A stretch of 64,000 nucleotides of DNA. It comes from Thermoanaerobaculia bacterium. GTDB taxonomy: Bacteria > Acidobacteriota > Thermoanaerobaculia > Multivoradales > J023. Positions 39,520 through 48,217 of the stretch are shown piece after piece; position 1 is the stretch's first letter; every line of letters starts with the position of its first letter. The translations under genes were made by a program, and so were the position numbers. Under the pieces are notes generated by a model, which saw nothing but the letters and a program-made list of their open reading frames with translations, was not told where the DNA came from and did no database searches. Location of the stretch: the NCBI GenBank assembly GCA_030431255.1, contig JAUIJL010000024.1, forward strand, positions 1 to 64,000, given 5' to 3'.

Positions 39520-41991
39520 ATGAGATGCACCCCATTCCGCCATCTGTTGATATTGATCGTGCTGCTTCCCTTGAGCTCCGTGCCGCTTTGGTCGACGGAG
39601 GGCTATCAGCTGCCGCCGAAAGAAATCGTCGATTTGATCGACGCACCTTTGTCGCCCCAAGTGCAATTCGGGCCGTCGGAGGATCGGGCGGTGCTGATGC
39701 AACGCAATTTCTTGACCTCCCTCGAAGAGCTCTCGGAAACCGAGCTACGGCTGGCGGGATTGCGCATCAAACCCGATTTGGACGGGCCCAGCCGGCAATC
39801 ACCGGTCAATAGGCTGCGGATTCTGCAGGTGGAGAGCGGGGAGGTTCGTGAGATTTCGGGTCTGCCCGAAAAGCTGCGTTTGATTTATTGGCAGTGGTCG
39901 CCGAGCGGGGACCACGGCAGCTTCGGGCAAATCACCTCGGACGGCATCGAGCTCTGGGTGGTCGACCTGAAAAAAGCTGAGGCCCGGCGATTGATGGACG
40001 ATCGCTTGAGCCTGACCGCGAGGATCGAGCCGGTTTGGATCGACGATCAATCGCTCGTGACCACGGTGGTGCCGAAGGATCGCGGACCGGCCCCTAGGCA
40101 GGCGCGAATTCCGAGAGGCCCGGTCATTCAAGAGAACCTGGGAAAAAAGGCCGCCGCGGTCACTTTTCAGGACCTGCTGGCCAATCAGCATGATGAGCGG
40201 TTATTCGATTACTACATGACGTCTCAACCCGTGATCGTCGGTCTCGACGGCAAGGTCGAGACCCTCGGCAACCCGGCGATCTATTGGAATATCGAGCCGT
40301 CCCCCAACGGCGAGCTGCTGTTGGTGCAAAGCCTCCATCGGCCGTACTCCTACCTTGTCCCCGCCTTCCGATTCCCCAAAACCACCGAAGTTTGGAATCT
40401 CCAGGGCGAGACCGTGCACGCCGCCTACGAGCGTCCGCTGCAAGAGAGCGTGCCCACGGCCTACGGCAGTGTGTCCAAGGGGCCGAGGCAATTCGATTGG
40501 CGAGCCGATGCCCCCGCCACCCTGGTTTGGGCGGAGGCCCGGGACGACGGGGATGCGGGCAAAGAAGCGGAGGTTCGCGATGAGATCTTCCAGCAGCCCT
40601 CGCCGTTTGAGACCAAACCCCAATCCCTGATCCGCCTCGGTTATCGCTACAACGATATTCAATGGCATGACGGTGAGCTGGCCATCGCGTCGTCTTGGTG
40701 GTGGAAAACGCGCGGGCTGAGGGCCTGGCGCATCCAGCCCGATCATCCTGATTTCGAGCCCGTTTTGGTGAAGGAGCGCTCCTGGGAGGATCGCTACAGC
40801 GATCCGGGATCGCCGATGATGGAGACCAACGCCTACGGCCGTAGGGTGTTGAAAACGACCCCGGACGGCTCGTCGTTGTTCTTGGCGGGTCCGGGCGCCT
40901 CTCCCGAGGGAGATCGGCCGTTCCTCGACCGCTGGAATTTGGAGACCGGCGAGGCGACCCGCCTATTCCGCAGCGAAGCGCCCTATTACGAGTCGCCCGT
41001 ACGCCTGCTCGACGACGAGGGCCATCATTTGCTGACCCGCCGGGAGTCCGTGGAAGAGGTCCCCAACTACTTCATCCGCCACCTGGACAAACCCGCCGAA
41101 GGCAAAGACCTCGAGCGGCTGACGGATTTCCCCCATCCCACCCCGCAGCTCAAAGGCATTGAGAAGAAGCTGCTGAAGTATCAGCGCGAAGATGGCGTGC
41201 AGCTTACCGCCACCTTGTACACCCCGAACGGCTACGACCCCCAGCGTGACGGTCCGTTGCCGATGCTGATGTGGGCCTATCCGCGAGAATTCAAGAGCGC
41301 CGACGCTGCCGGCCAAGTGGACGATTCGCCCTATCGCTTCGATCGGGTGGGGTGGTGGTCGCAGATCATGTGGCTGACCCAAGGTTATGCGGTGCTCGAC
41401 GATCCGAAGATGCCCATCGTCGGTGAGGGCGAGGCCGAGCCGAACGATACCTTCCGCAGCCAATTGGTGGCCAACGCCAAGGCGGCGGTCGACGAGGTAG
41501 TTCGGCTCGGTGTGGCGAAACCCGGCCACATCGCGATCGGCGGTCATTCATACGGTGCCTTCATGACCGCCAATTTGCTGGCCCACTCGGATCTTTTCGC
41601 CGCCGGCATCGCCCGTAGCGGCGCCTACAATCGGACCTTGACCCCGTTCGGGTTCCAATCCGAGGAGCGGACCCTGTGGGAAGCTCCCGAGGTCTACGCC
41701 ACCATGTCGCCGTTCATGCACGCCGAAAAGATCGACGAGCCGATTCTGCTGATCCATGGCGAGGCCGACAATAATCCCGGCACTTATCCCATGCAGAGCG
41801 ATCGTTTCTACAACGCGCTGAAAGGCCATGGGGCCGTGGCGCGTTTGGTCAAGCTGCCCCTGGAAAGCCATGGTTATCGAGCCCGGGAGTCGATCCTGCA
41901 CATGTTGTGGGAAACCCATCGGTGGCTGGAGCAATACGTGGCCTTTACCGAGATCCACAGCGAGGTGCCCGAAGCGGCCGGAGGTCGTTGA
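39520..41991 (+). CDS. Secreted S9 family prolyl-oligopeptidase-type peptidase
   Basis: 823 residues. MRCTPFRHLLILIVLLPLSS is a signal peptide; GGAGG sits upstream of this ATG, whereas the longer frame from 39364 has none. An N-terminal beta-propeller (about 40-560) is followed by an alpha/beta hydrolase domain with Ser677 in GGHSYGAF, Asp750 in HGEADNN and His784 in ESHGY, an intact triad. The overall form (LMWAYPREFKSADAAGQV) resembles the S9D glutamyl/acylaminoacyl type. It probably acts on peptides in the periplasm or outside the cell. Confidence 0.92.
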   Translation: MRCTPFRHLLILIVLLPLSSVPLWSTEGYQLPPKEIVDLIDAPLSPQVQFGPSEDRAVLMQRNFLTSLEELSETELRLAGLRIKPDLDGPSRQSPVNRLRILQVESGEVREISGLPEKLRLIYWQWSPSGDHGSFGQITSDGIELWVVDLKKAEARRLMDDRLSLTARIEPVWIDDQSLVTTVVPKDRGPAPRQARIPRGPVIQENLGKKAAAVTFQDLLANQHDERLFDYYMTSQPVIVGLDGKVETLGNPAIYWNIEPSPNGELLLVQSLHRPYSYLVPAFRFPKTTEVWNLQGETVHAAYERPLQESVPTAYGSVSKGPRQFDWRADAPATLVWAEARDDGDAGKEAEVRDEIFQQPSPFETKPQSLIRLGYRYNDIQWHDGELAIASSWWWKTRGLRAWRIQPDHPDFEPVLVKERSWEDRYSDPGSPMMETNAYGRRVLKTTPDGSSLFLAGPGASPEGDRPFLDRWNLETGEATRLFRSEAPYYESPVRLLDDEGHHLLTRRESVEEVPNYFIRHLDKPAEGKDLERLTDFPHPTPQLKGIEKKLLKYQREDGVQLTATLYTPNGYDPQRDGPLPMLMWAYPREFKSADAAGQVDDSPYRFDRVGWWSQIMWLTQGYAVLDDPKMPIVGEGEAEPNDTFRSQLVANAKAAVDEVVRLGVAKPGHIAIGGHSYGAFMTANLLAHSDLFAAGIARSGAYNRTLTPFGFQSEERTLWEAPEVYATMSPFMHAEKIDEPILLIHGEADNNPGTYPMQSDRFYNALKGHGAVARLVKLPLESHGYRARESILHMLWETHRWLEQYVAFTEIHSEVPEAAGGR

Positions 41992-42196
41992 CGTAGGCGC
42001 GGGCTCGTTGGCCCCTGGGGCGTTACCAGCGCGGGTAATTTGCCCCGGCGTGCGGTAAGGTGTTAACCCATGTAATGGTCCGGATTCCTGACCGGCCCTG
42101 TGGCCGGGCCGAGGCGGCCGCGAGTCGTTCTTGAGCTATGCCGGCTCGGCGTGTGGGAGATCCGCGACCCGAGGCGCGAAAGGGGCGGCGGCTCGC

Positions 42197-44893
42197 ATGT
42201 GGGATCGAGAGAACGACGGGGTCGCGGACGACGAGACGGTCGCAAGCGACAAGACGGTCGCGGACGACGAGACGGTCGCAGACGACGAGACGGTCGCAGA
42301 CGACGAGACGGTCGCAGACGACGAGACGGTCGAAATGAGTGAGGAGATGGTGTCGTCTCCGGCACCGTCCCATCGCGGCTTGATTCCGGGAGATCGCGTC
42401 GGCCCTTATCGGATCGTCCGCGAGGTGGGTCGTGGTGGCATGGCCGAGGTCTACCACGCGGCGAGGGCGGATCGGCAATTCGAGCAGAAAGTCGCCCTCA
42501 AGGTCTTACAGCCCGACCGGGTCAGCCGCCTGACGATCCAGCGTTTCGAGCAAGAGCGGCAAATCGTCGCTTCCCTCAGCCATCCCAACATCGCCGGCCT
42601 GCTCGATGGTGGCGTCACCGACGACGGTCGCCCCTATTTCGCTATGGAATTCGTCGAAGGGCTGCCCCTCGACGAATACTGCGACACTCACCGTCTGAGT
42701 GTCGCAGAGCGGCTGCGCCTTCTCATCACCGTGTCACGGGCAGTGCACCACGCCCACCAGAATCTCTGGGTCCACCGCGACCTCAAACCCGCCAACATCC
42801 TGGTGACCGAGGACGGCCAGGTCAAGCTCTTGGATTTCGGAATCGCCAAGCTCATCGAGCATGACGAGGCAAAAGCTCCCGCTGGGCAGCGGAGGGTGGA
42901 TACCGCCCACCAAACCTCGTTTTGGATGACCCCCCAATACGCGAGCCCGGAGCAGCTCCGAGGGGAGACCATCACCACCGCCGCCGACCAATACCAATTG
43001 GGATTGATTCTCTTCGAGATGCTCACGGGCCGGTTGCCGTACGACCTGGCCACGGCGCCGTTGGTGGAGGTCATCCGGATCGTTTGTGAGCTCGATCCGA
43101 TCCCGCCCAGCTCGGTGGTGCTGAAGTCGTCACAGATGTTCAAACCCTCACCGAGCTCCACCAAGTCGGGGTGGAAACAGCGACAACAAGAACAGGCTGA
43201 GGCTCCCGCCGGAGCCGATCCGGGAATGCAGAAGGTGGGCCGTTCAGACACCACCAAAGCGATGCCCACGGGAAAGCTTCCGGGGGCCGAGGGCGGCGAG
43301 TCGGCGGGCGAACCGCGGCGAGCTCCGTCGCCTCCCCCCTCGTTCTTGCCCAACGCCGAGGATTTGGCCTGGTTCAGAGGAACCTCGCCCAGGCGTCTGC
43401 AGAAGCGGCTCAAGGGAGATCTCGACGCAATTGTCGGTCGATGTTTGCGCAAGGATCCCAAAGGTCGCTACGGCTCCGTGGAGCAGATGATCGATGATAT
43501 CGAGCTGCATTTGGACGGTATGCCGGTGGGGGTGCGATCGGGTCTCGCCTATCGCAGCCGACGATTTTTGGCCCGTCATCGGTGGGCCGTGGGTGCGGTG
43601 GCGATCTTCATTTTGTGGATGATCGGCTACGCCGTCACGGTGACCCAACAAAGCCGACGAATCGCCGAGGAAAGAGATCGAGCACAGCTCGCCGCCGCAG
43701 AAGCGGAGCAGGTGAAAGCATTCTTGATCGATCTCTTTCAAGTGGCGGATCCCACCGAGCGCCTAGGAGAAGAAGTGACCGTCAAGCGATTGTTGGCTCG
43801 GGGAGCGGGTCGGATCGATGACCAATTGGCCGATCAACCGGCGGTACGGGCGGAAATGCTGCACGTTATCGGCACCGTCTACCTGCGCCTGGGAGAATAC
43901 GATCAGGCGGACGCATTGCTTTCAGAAGCCTTGGAGCTACGACGTCGGCTCCACGGCAAGGAGAGCCTGCTCGTGACCCAGGTGCTGAACGATTTGGCCA
44001 TGTTGTATCGGGATCTGGGTAGCTACCGGCGCTCGGAATCCGTGCATCGCGAGGTGCTCCGGATTCGACGTCGGCACCTGGGGCACGAGCACCCCAAAGT
44101 CGCGGGCACCCTGCACAACTTGGCCCGGGTGTTGGAGCTCCAGGGCTCCTTTGAGGAGGCTGAGCGATATTTCCGGGAAGCCCTGGAGATGGACCTGAAG
44201 ATCCATGGTACGGACCTGCACCGGGACGTGTCCTACGATCTCGCCAGCTTGGGGGTGCTGCTGTCGAACCTCGGGCGCTACGAGGAAGCGGGCGAGATGA
44301 TCGCTCGCGGATTGGAGATTCGGCGCGAGCTTTACGGTGACGATCATCCGATCGTCGCCAAGAGCCGGCGCAGCTTGGCGGATTTGTCGCGGGAGCTGGG
44401 GCAGCTCGACACCGCTGAGCAGTTGGCTTCGAAGAGCCTAAATGTGCATCGGAGGATCTACGGCGATGAACACATCGAGGTGGCCAAAGATCTTCATCAG
44501 CTGGGGTTGATCGCCCGAGACGCCGGACGTTTGGGCGAGGCGTCCGAACGGCTCGGCTCGGCGCTGGCGATTTTTGAAGGGGCCTTGGGTGCGAGCCATC
44601 CCAGCTCCCTGAGGAGCCGAACGGCCCTGGGCAGAGTGAAAGTGTTGGAGGGACGCCCCGAGGCCGGTTTGAAGGACTATGAGGCTGTGCTCGAATTCGC
44701 CGGATCGACCCTCGCGCCCCGTCATCCGGATACGGCCGAGATCTACCGGGGTTATGGGCTTTGCCTGAGAGCGTTGGGGCGTACGGAGGAGGCTCGGGCC
44801 GCGCTGAACGACGCCCTAGAGCTGCGCATCGACCTCTTCGGCGAAAGCCATCCGAGGACCGAAGAGATACGAGACGACTTGCGATCGCTGTGA
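42197..44893 (+). CDS. Ser/Thr protein kinase with acidic repeat N-terminus and TPR tail
   Basis: 898 residues from ATG 42197 (start uncertain; the frame is open upstream). Residues about 9-46 are six repeats of ADDETV. The kinase has GRGGMAEVY (78-86), LKV with Lys102, VHRDLKPANILV, LLDFGIAKL and YASPEQLRGE. An insert of about 80 residues rich in Pro/Ser/Gly splits the C-lobe before RRLQKRLKGDLDAIVGRCLR. A membrane span (GAVAIFILWMIGYAVTV, about 468-484) precedes about nine TPR units (LNDLAMLYRDLGSYRRSESV, LHNLARVLELQGSFEEAERY). Compared with the 13.8-16.6 kb kinase it shares the same architecture but no sigma factor is next to it. Confidence 0.93.
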   Translation: MWDRENDGVADDETVASDKTVADDETVADDETVADDETVADDETVEMSEEMVSSPAPSHRGLIPGDRVGPYRIVREVGRGGMAEVYHAARADRQFEQKVALKVLQPDRVSRLTIQRFEQERQIVASLSHPNIAGLLDGGVTDDGRPYFAMEFVEGLPLDEYCDTHRLSVAERLRLLITVSRAVHHAHQNLWVHRDLKPANILVTEDGQVKLLDFGIAKLIEHDEAKAPAGQRRVDTAHQTSFWMTPQYASPEQLRGETITTAADQYQLGLILFEMLTGRLPYDLATAPLVEVIRIVCELDPIPPSSVVLKSSQMFKPSPSSTKSGWKQRQQEQAEAPAGADPGMQKVGRSDTTKAMPTGKLPGAEGGESAGEPRRAPSPPPSFLPNAEDLAWFRGTSPRRLQKRLKGDLDAIVGRCLRKDPKGRYGSVEQMIDDIELHLDGMPVGVRSGLAYRSRRFLARHRWAVGAVAIFILWMIGYAVTVTQQSRRIAEERDRAQLAAAEAEQVKAFLIDLFQVADPTERLGEEVTVKRLLARGAGRIDDQLADQPAVRAEMLHVIGTVYLRLGEYDQADALLSEALELRRRLHGKESLLVTQVLNDLAMLYRDLGSYRRSESVHREVLRIRRRHLGHEHPKVAGTLHNLARVLELQGSFEEAERYFREALEMDLKIHGTDLHRDVSYDLASLGVLLSNLGRYEEAGEMIARGLEIRRELYGDDHPIVAKSRRSLADLSRELGQLDTAEQLASKSLNVHRRIYGDEHIEVAKDLHQLGLIARDAGRLGEASERLGSALAIFEGALGASHPSSLRSRTALGRVKVLEGRPEAGLKDYEAVLEFAGSTLAPRHPDTAEIYRGYGLCLRALGRTEEARAALNDALELRIDLFGESHPRTEEIRDDLRSL
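42221..42328 (+). repeat. Six 18-bp tandem coding repeats
   Basis: Unit GTCGCAGACGACGAGACG starts at 42221, 42239, 42257, 42275, 42293 and 42311. The first two or three units carry substitutions; the last three are identical. Each encodes VADDET, giving the kinase an acidic Thr-rich N-terminal tail. Confidence 0.95.
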
Positions 44894-44900
44894 TCGTAAG

Positions 44901-44929
44901 AAGCCCCGGGCCGAAACCCGGGGCTTTTT
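44901..44929 (+). terminator. Rho-independent terminator
   Basis: AAGCCCCGGG, loop CCGAAA, CCCGGGGCTT then TTT, seven bases after the third kinase stop. It also faces the convergent di-heme gene. Confidence 0.93.
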
Positions 44930-44964
44930 CAGCTCTGAATCGAGCCCGCTGGGATCCGGTTAGG

Positions 44965-46548
44965 TCAATCCCAAGCGGCCTGCCAGGACCGGCAGCGGTC
45001 GTTTTCGTCAATCACCATACAGCGGGTGTCCTCGGGCAGCACCTGTAGGGTCTTGAGGAATTCGATGATCGAGTTTCTCTCGTGGTCGGTAAGGGCGTGC
45101 CAAGCGTCCGTCGTGGCTTGGGCTTCACCGGCATGGGCCTCGATGGCCTGACGCATGGTGGTGTATTTGCCGTGATGGAAATACGGCGGTTGGTTGGCTG
45201 CGCCCCACAGCCGAGCGGTGAGGAAGGTTCCATTGCCGTCGAAGAAGGCGTCGGTGCCCACAGCGTGCTGGTTGAGGGACTCACGGTTCGGGTCGTCGGG
45301 ACCCGTGGTGATGTCGTGCAGCTTGAAGTCCGTGAAAGCCGTGACCTTGGTGACGCCGTTCTTGTTGTTCAGACGGGGTTTCGGTAGGTACGGGTTGTTG
45401 AGGTTGACTTTGAGGTCGTCGGCTTCTCCGGGTTGGAGATTGCCGGCGGGATTGTAGGGATTCGGCTCGACGAAATACCAGCCCCATTGGTCGAGCTCCA
45501 TCTCGGGCACGTGGCAGGAGCTACAGCCGATTTCCAGGAATTTGGCCTCACCCAGGCGCACAGCGTCCTCCACCGGGCGGTAATGGGGGATCCGTCGGCC
45601 GGGTACCGGCAGAGCGGCTTGGTAGACCGCCACCGCTGTGACCTCGGCGCGGGACATCTCGTTGGTGAATCCGTCACCGTCGGGATCGGCGTCGGTGCCG
45701 AAACGCTCGGCGGTTTGGATGCCGTGGTGGTGGTTGTAGGCGTTGTTGGTGAATTCCCGCAGGGAGGTGACCGCGCCCACTTGGTGGAAGGGTTTGATGA
45801 TCAGGCTGGGGGCGGTGGTGCCGTCGGCGACCATGCTGGCGGGCGGAAGCCCGCTGAGGCCCGAGGTGTTCCAGGTGCCGTCACCGTTACGGCTCAGGGT
45901 GCCGAAGCTGACCCCTTTGGTGACCAGCTCGGCGGAAGCGCCCGGGTCGAGGCTCGCGGCGATGGCACGCATCTCGGTGGTCATCTGACGCGCCAGCATC
46001 TCGATGTAACCGGAGCCGAACATGCCGACGGTCGCACGACTGTTGGCGGCCTCGTCGAGGGTGACGAAATCACCTCGCTCGTTGGAAGCAGAGACTAAAG
46101 GCAGTGCGTCGTCGTCGAACGTGATCGAGTCGAAGCGTTGGCCGAGCACGAAGACGTTGGCCACGATGTCACCGCTGCCGCCGGATCGGGGCAAGTTGTG
46201 GCAGCCGGCGCATGAGTTGGCGTCGGGGGCGGAGACCCGATTGAAGTTGCGGGGGAAGTCCAGCGGACGGCTCGGGTCGGCCAGCTCGGCACCGACTCCG
46301 TTGGTCAGCGGTCGCCCGCCACCTTCTTGGTCGGTCCACATGGCGCCGAAAAGCTCGGCGCCTTTGTTGAATAGAGCTCGGCTGCTCATCTGAAACTCGT
46401 CACCATCCGCCAGTCGTTGGCGGACGGAGACCTCGCGGCCGAGGTTCGGCTCGTCGTCGGCGACGGCGGTGTCGGTGATCGACACCGTGCCGAGCACGAG
46501 CACAATCACTGTGCATACAAGGCTTGGTAAAGATACAAATCGAGACAT
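44965..46548 (-). CDS. Secreted di-heme oxidoreductase (DUF1111/thiol oxidoreductase-like)
   Basis: 527 residues from ATG 46548 (RBS AGGAGAG). Signal peptide MSRFVSLPSLVCTVIVLVLG ends near AVA-DD. Two c-type heme sites: SCAGCHNLPRSGG (about 115) and GCSSCHVPEME (about 345). GPLTNGVG-like PLTNGVGAELADPS, FKLHDITTG, LTARLWGAANQPPYFHHGKY and HALTDHERNSIIEFLKTLQV follow the cytochrome c peroxidase/DHOR family. Periplasmic electron-transfer role inferred. It is monocistronic; a dyad lies upstream at 46623-46644. Confidence 0.88.
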   Translation of the reverse strand: MSRFVSLPSLVCTVIVLVLGTVSITDTAVADDEPNLGREVSVRQRLADGDEFQMSSRALFNKGAELFGAMWTDQEGGGRPLTNGVGAELADPSRPLDFPRNFNRVSAPDANSCAGCHNLPRSGGSGDIVANVFVLGQRFDSITFDDDALPLVSASNERGDFVTLDEAANSRATVGMFGSGYIEMLARQMTTEMRAIAASLDPGASAELVTKGVSFGTLSRNGDGTWNTSGLSGLPPASMVADGTTAPSLIIKPFHQVGAVTSLREFTNNAYNHHHGIQTAERFGTDADPDGDGFTNEMSRAEVTAVAVYQAALPVPGRRIPHYRPVEDAVRLGEAKFLEIGCSSCHVPEMELDQWGWYFVEPNPYNPAGNLQPGEADDLKVNLNNPYLPKPRLNNKNGVTKVTAFTDFKLHDITTGPDDPNRESLNQHAVGTDAFFDGNGTFLTARLWGAANQPPYFHHGKYTTMRQAIEAHAGEAQATTDAWHALTDHERNSIIEFLKTLQVLPEDTRCMVIDENDRCRSWQAAWD

Positions 46549-46866
46549 GAGACTCTCCTGCGCGTTGGTAAATAACCTCGGCCGAGGGCGGCTCAGCCGA
46601 AAAAAGATAGATCTAGCCTTTCTGTCATATTTAAATAGATGACACAACTACCGTTACACCTGTTTTTACACCCGATTGCCCGCCCGGTAGGGTGGGGGCG
46701 TGGGCTTCGTTCGAGGCTCGCCTCCGCCGATCGTCGGCAAGGGGCTCTCGGACGATCTCTGAATCGCCTTTTAGGTGAGCTGAGAAGCTCGATCGTTTCG
46801 AGGATTTCGAGGCCGTCGTCTGGAATGGGTCCGCTCGAGAGGCGAGGGCGGCGGGGAAGCTCCGGC
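46549..46866. other. Gap upstream of the di-heme gene
   Basis: 318 bases. It holds the dyad TGTCAT-N10-ATGACA at 46623-46644 around an AT-rich core (ATTTAAAT), placed 75 bases upstream of the di-heme gene start, where a promoter-overlapping operator would be expected. The TetR gene ends at 46867, so this could be its target, but that is inference. No gene was seen. Confidence 0.5.
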
Positions 46867-47460
46867 TTAGAGGTCGCTCTTGAGCACCGCCGCCAGGGCC
46901 ATGTCGGTCACTTGATCGGCGACTTGAATGTGGTCTAACGGGCCGTCCGCCCGGAACCATTTGGTGATCCACATCACCATGCCCAACAAGGTGAAGGCGG
47001 CCACGCTCTCGTTCAGCTCCGGACGCAGCTTGCCCTCGTTGCGCAATTGGTCGAGGGTGGCCCGCACGAGCTCGAAGTAGGCGCGTTTGCGGTGGTCGAT
47101 CAATCGCCGGTCGTCGGCGGGAAGGGCGTGCACTAGATCGATCACCAACAGGGTAAAAGCGCCCTCTTCTTCCTCGGTGATCATCTTGGCGTGGGTGGAG
47201 AGGATGTTGCGCAGCCTTTGCTCGTTGTCGCCGGCGCTCAAGGCCGCTTCGCGGGTGGCCCGTTCAAGGAAGTCGAGGGCGTAGGTCATGATCGAAAACA
47301 GGAGCTCTTGCTTGCTCTTGAAATGGTAGTAGAGCCCGGGTTTGGTGACCTCGGCACGCTCGGCGATGAGGTTCATCGAGGTCGCCTCGTAGCCGTGCTC
47401 GACAAAAACGTGGGCAGCTTTCTTGAGCAGCTCGGTCCGACGGTCATCGCCTTTGGCCAT
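46867..47460 (-). CDS. TetR-family transcriptional regulator
   Basis: 197 residues from ATG 47460 (AGGAG seven bases upstream). The HTH is ELLKKAAHVFVEHGYEATSM then IAERAEVTKPGLYYHFKSKQ, the TetR N-terminal signature. The rest is an all-helical ligand/dimer domain, TetR_C type with LRPELNESVAAFTLLGMVMW. Homologues often repress fatty-acid or xenobiotic catabolism. It follows the SRPBCC/hydrolase operon on the same strand after about 200 bases and is a candidate regulator for it. Confidence 0.92.
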   Translation of the reverse strand: MAKGDDRRTELLKKAAHVFVEHGYEATSMNLIAERAEVTKPGLYYHFKSKQELLFSIMTYALDFLERATREAALSAGDNEQRLRNILSTHAKMITEEEEGAFTLLVIDLVHALPADDRRLIDHRKRAYFELVRATLDQLRNEGKLRPELNESVAAFTLLGMVMWITKWFRADGPLDHIQVADQVTDMALAAVLKSDL

Positions 47461-47659
47461 GGCCAATCTCCTGTGGGCAAAAGTCGCAAGGTCCGGACGT
47501 CGGGGTTCAACCGGTCCGCTATCGCGTGCTGGGTGGGCCGACTCCGAACCGGGTCAACTCGACAAAAAGATTCCGGTCGCGGCCTGATTCTCCACATCTG
47601 AGGGGCAAACGTCCAATCGGCGCTGCGGATCCAATGCGGCAAGCTTGATCGGAGGCGTC

Positions 47660-48217
47660 CTAGTGAGACGAGCGCGGGACGGAGGGATCCAGCATGGCGG
47701 GGGCACCCTGAACCGACTCACGGCAAACGAATTGAAAGTGCTGAAGCCAGAATGTGCGCAGCAGTCGGAACGACCAGCCCATGGCTTTTTCCCAGCTGCC
47801 GAAGCGTGTCCGGCCGTCCGGCAGGGCGGTCATGTGGTAGGTGTGGCGGGCGTAGAAACCGGGCAAGATGGTGACTTTCCAGGTGACTCGACAAAATTCG
47901 GGGGCTTCTTCGAGCTCGACGATACGGGCAGTAGCGGGCATTTTGTAAAGCAGAGCCGGGCGGATCGGCTGGAAGACCCAAATCAGGTGGCGGCTCAGCT
48001 CTAGGACCGAGTTGTGGGCGTAGTAGAACGACTTATTCCATCGCGGCCAGTCCTTGGGTTGATTGAAGGCCCTCCAGGCGACCTCGAGGGGCGCGTCGAG
48101 GATCACGGTGTCGGCAATGGGCACCATGTCGGTCGAAGCGGTCAGCTCGGCGCAGCGAGGGTCGGCGGGGTCCTCGAGTGTGGGCGTAAAAGTGTCGTCG
48201 TAGGAGGGCTCAGCCAT
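47660..48217 (-). CDS. SRPBCC-superfamily protein
   Basis: 185 residues from MAEPSYDDTFTPTLEDPADP. ADTVILDAPLEVAWRAFNQPKDWPRW is the standard first strand and helix of START/polyketide-cyclase-like folds, and ARIVELEEAPEFCRVTWKVT fits the central strands. This fold binds hydrophobic ligands. Its start overlaps the stop of the upstream hydrolase by eight bases, so they are translationally coupled. The frame upstream of this ATG consists of translated type B repeats. Confidence 0.8.
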   Translation of the reverse strand: MAEPSYDDTFTPTLEDPADPRCAELTASTDMVPIADTVILDAPLEVAWRAFNQPKDWPRWNKSFYYAHNSVLELSRHLIWVFQPIRPALLYKMPATARIVELEEAPEFCRVTWKVTILPGFYARHTYHMTALPDGRTRFGSWEKAMGWSFRLLRTFWLQHFQFVCRESVQGAPAMLDPSVPRSSH

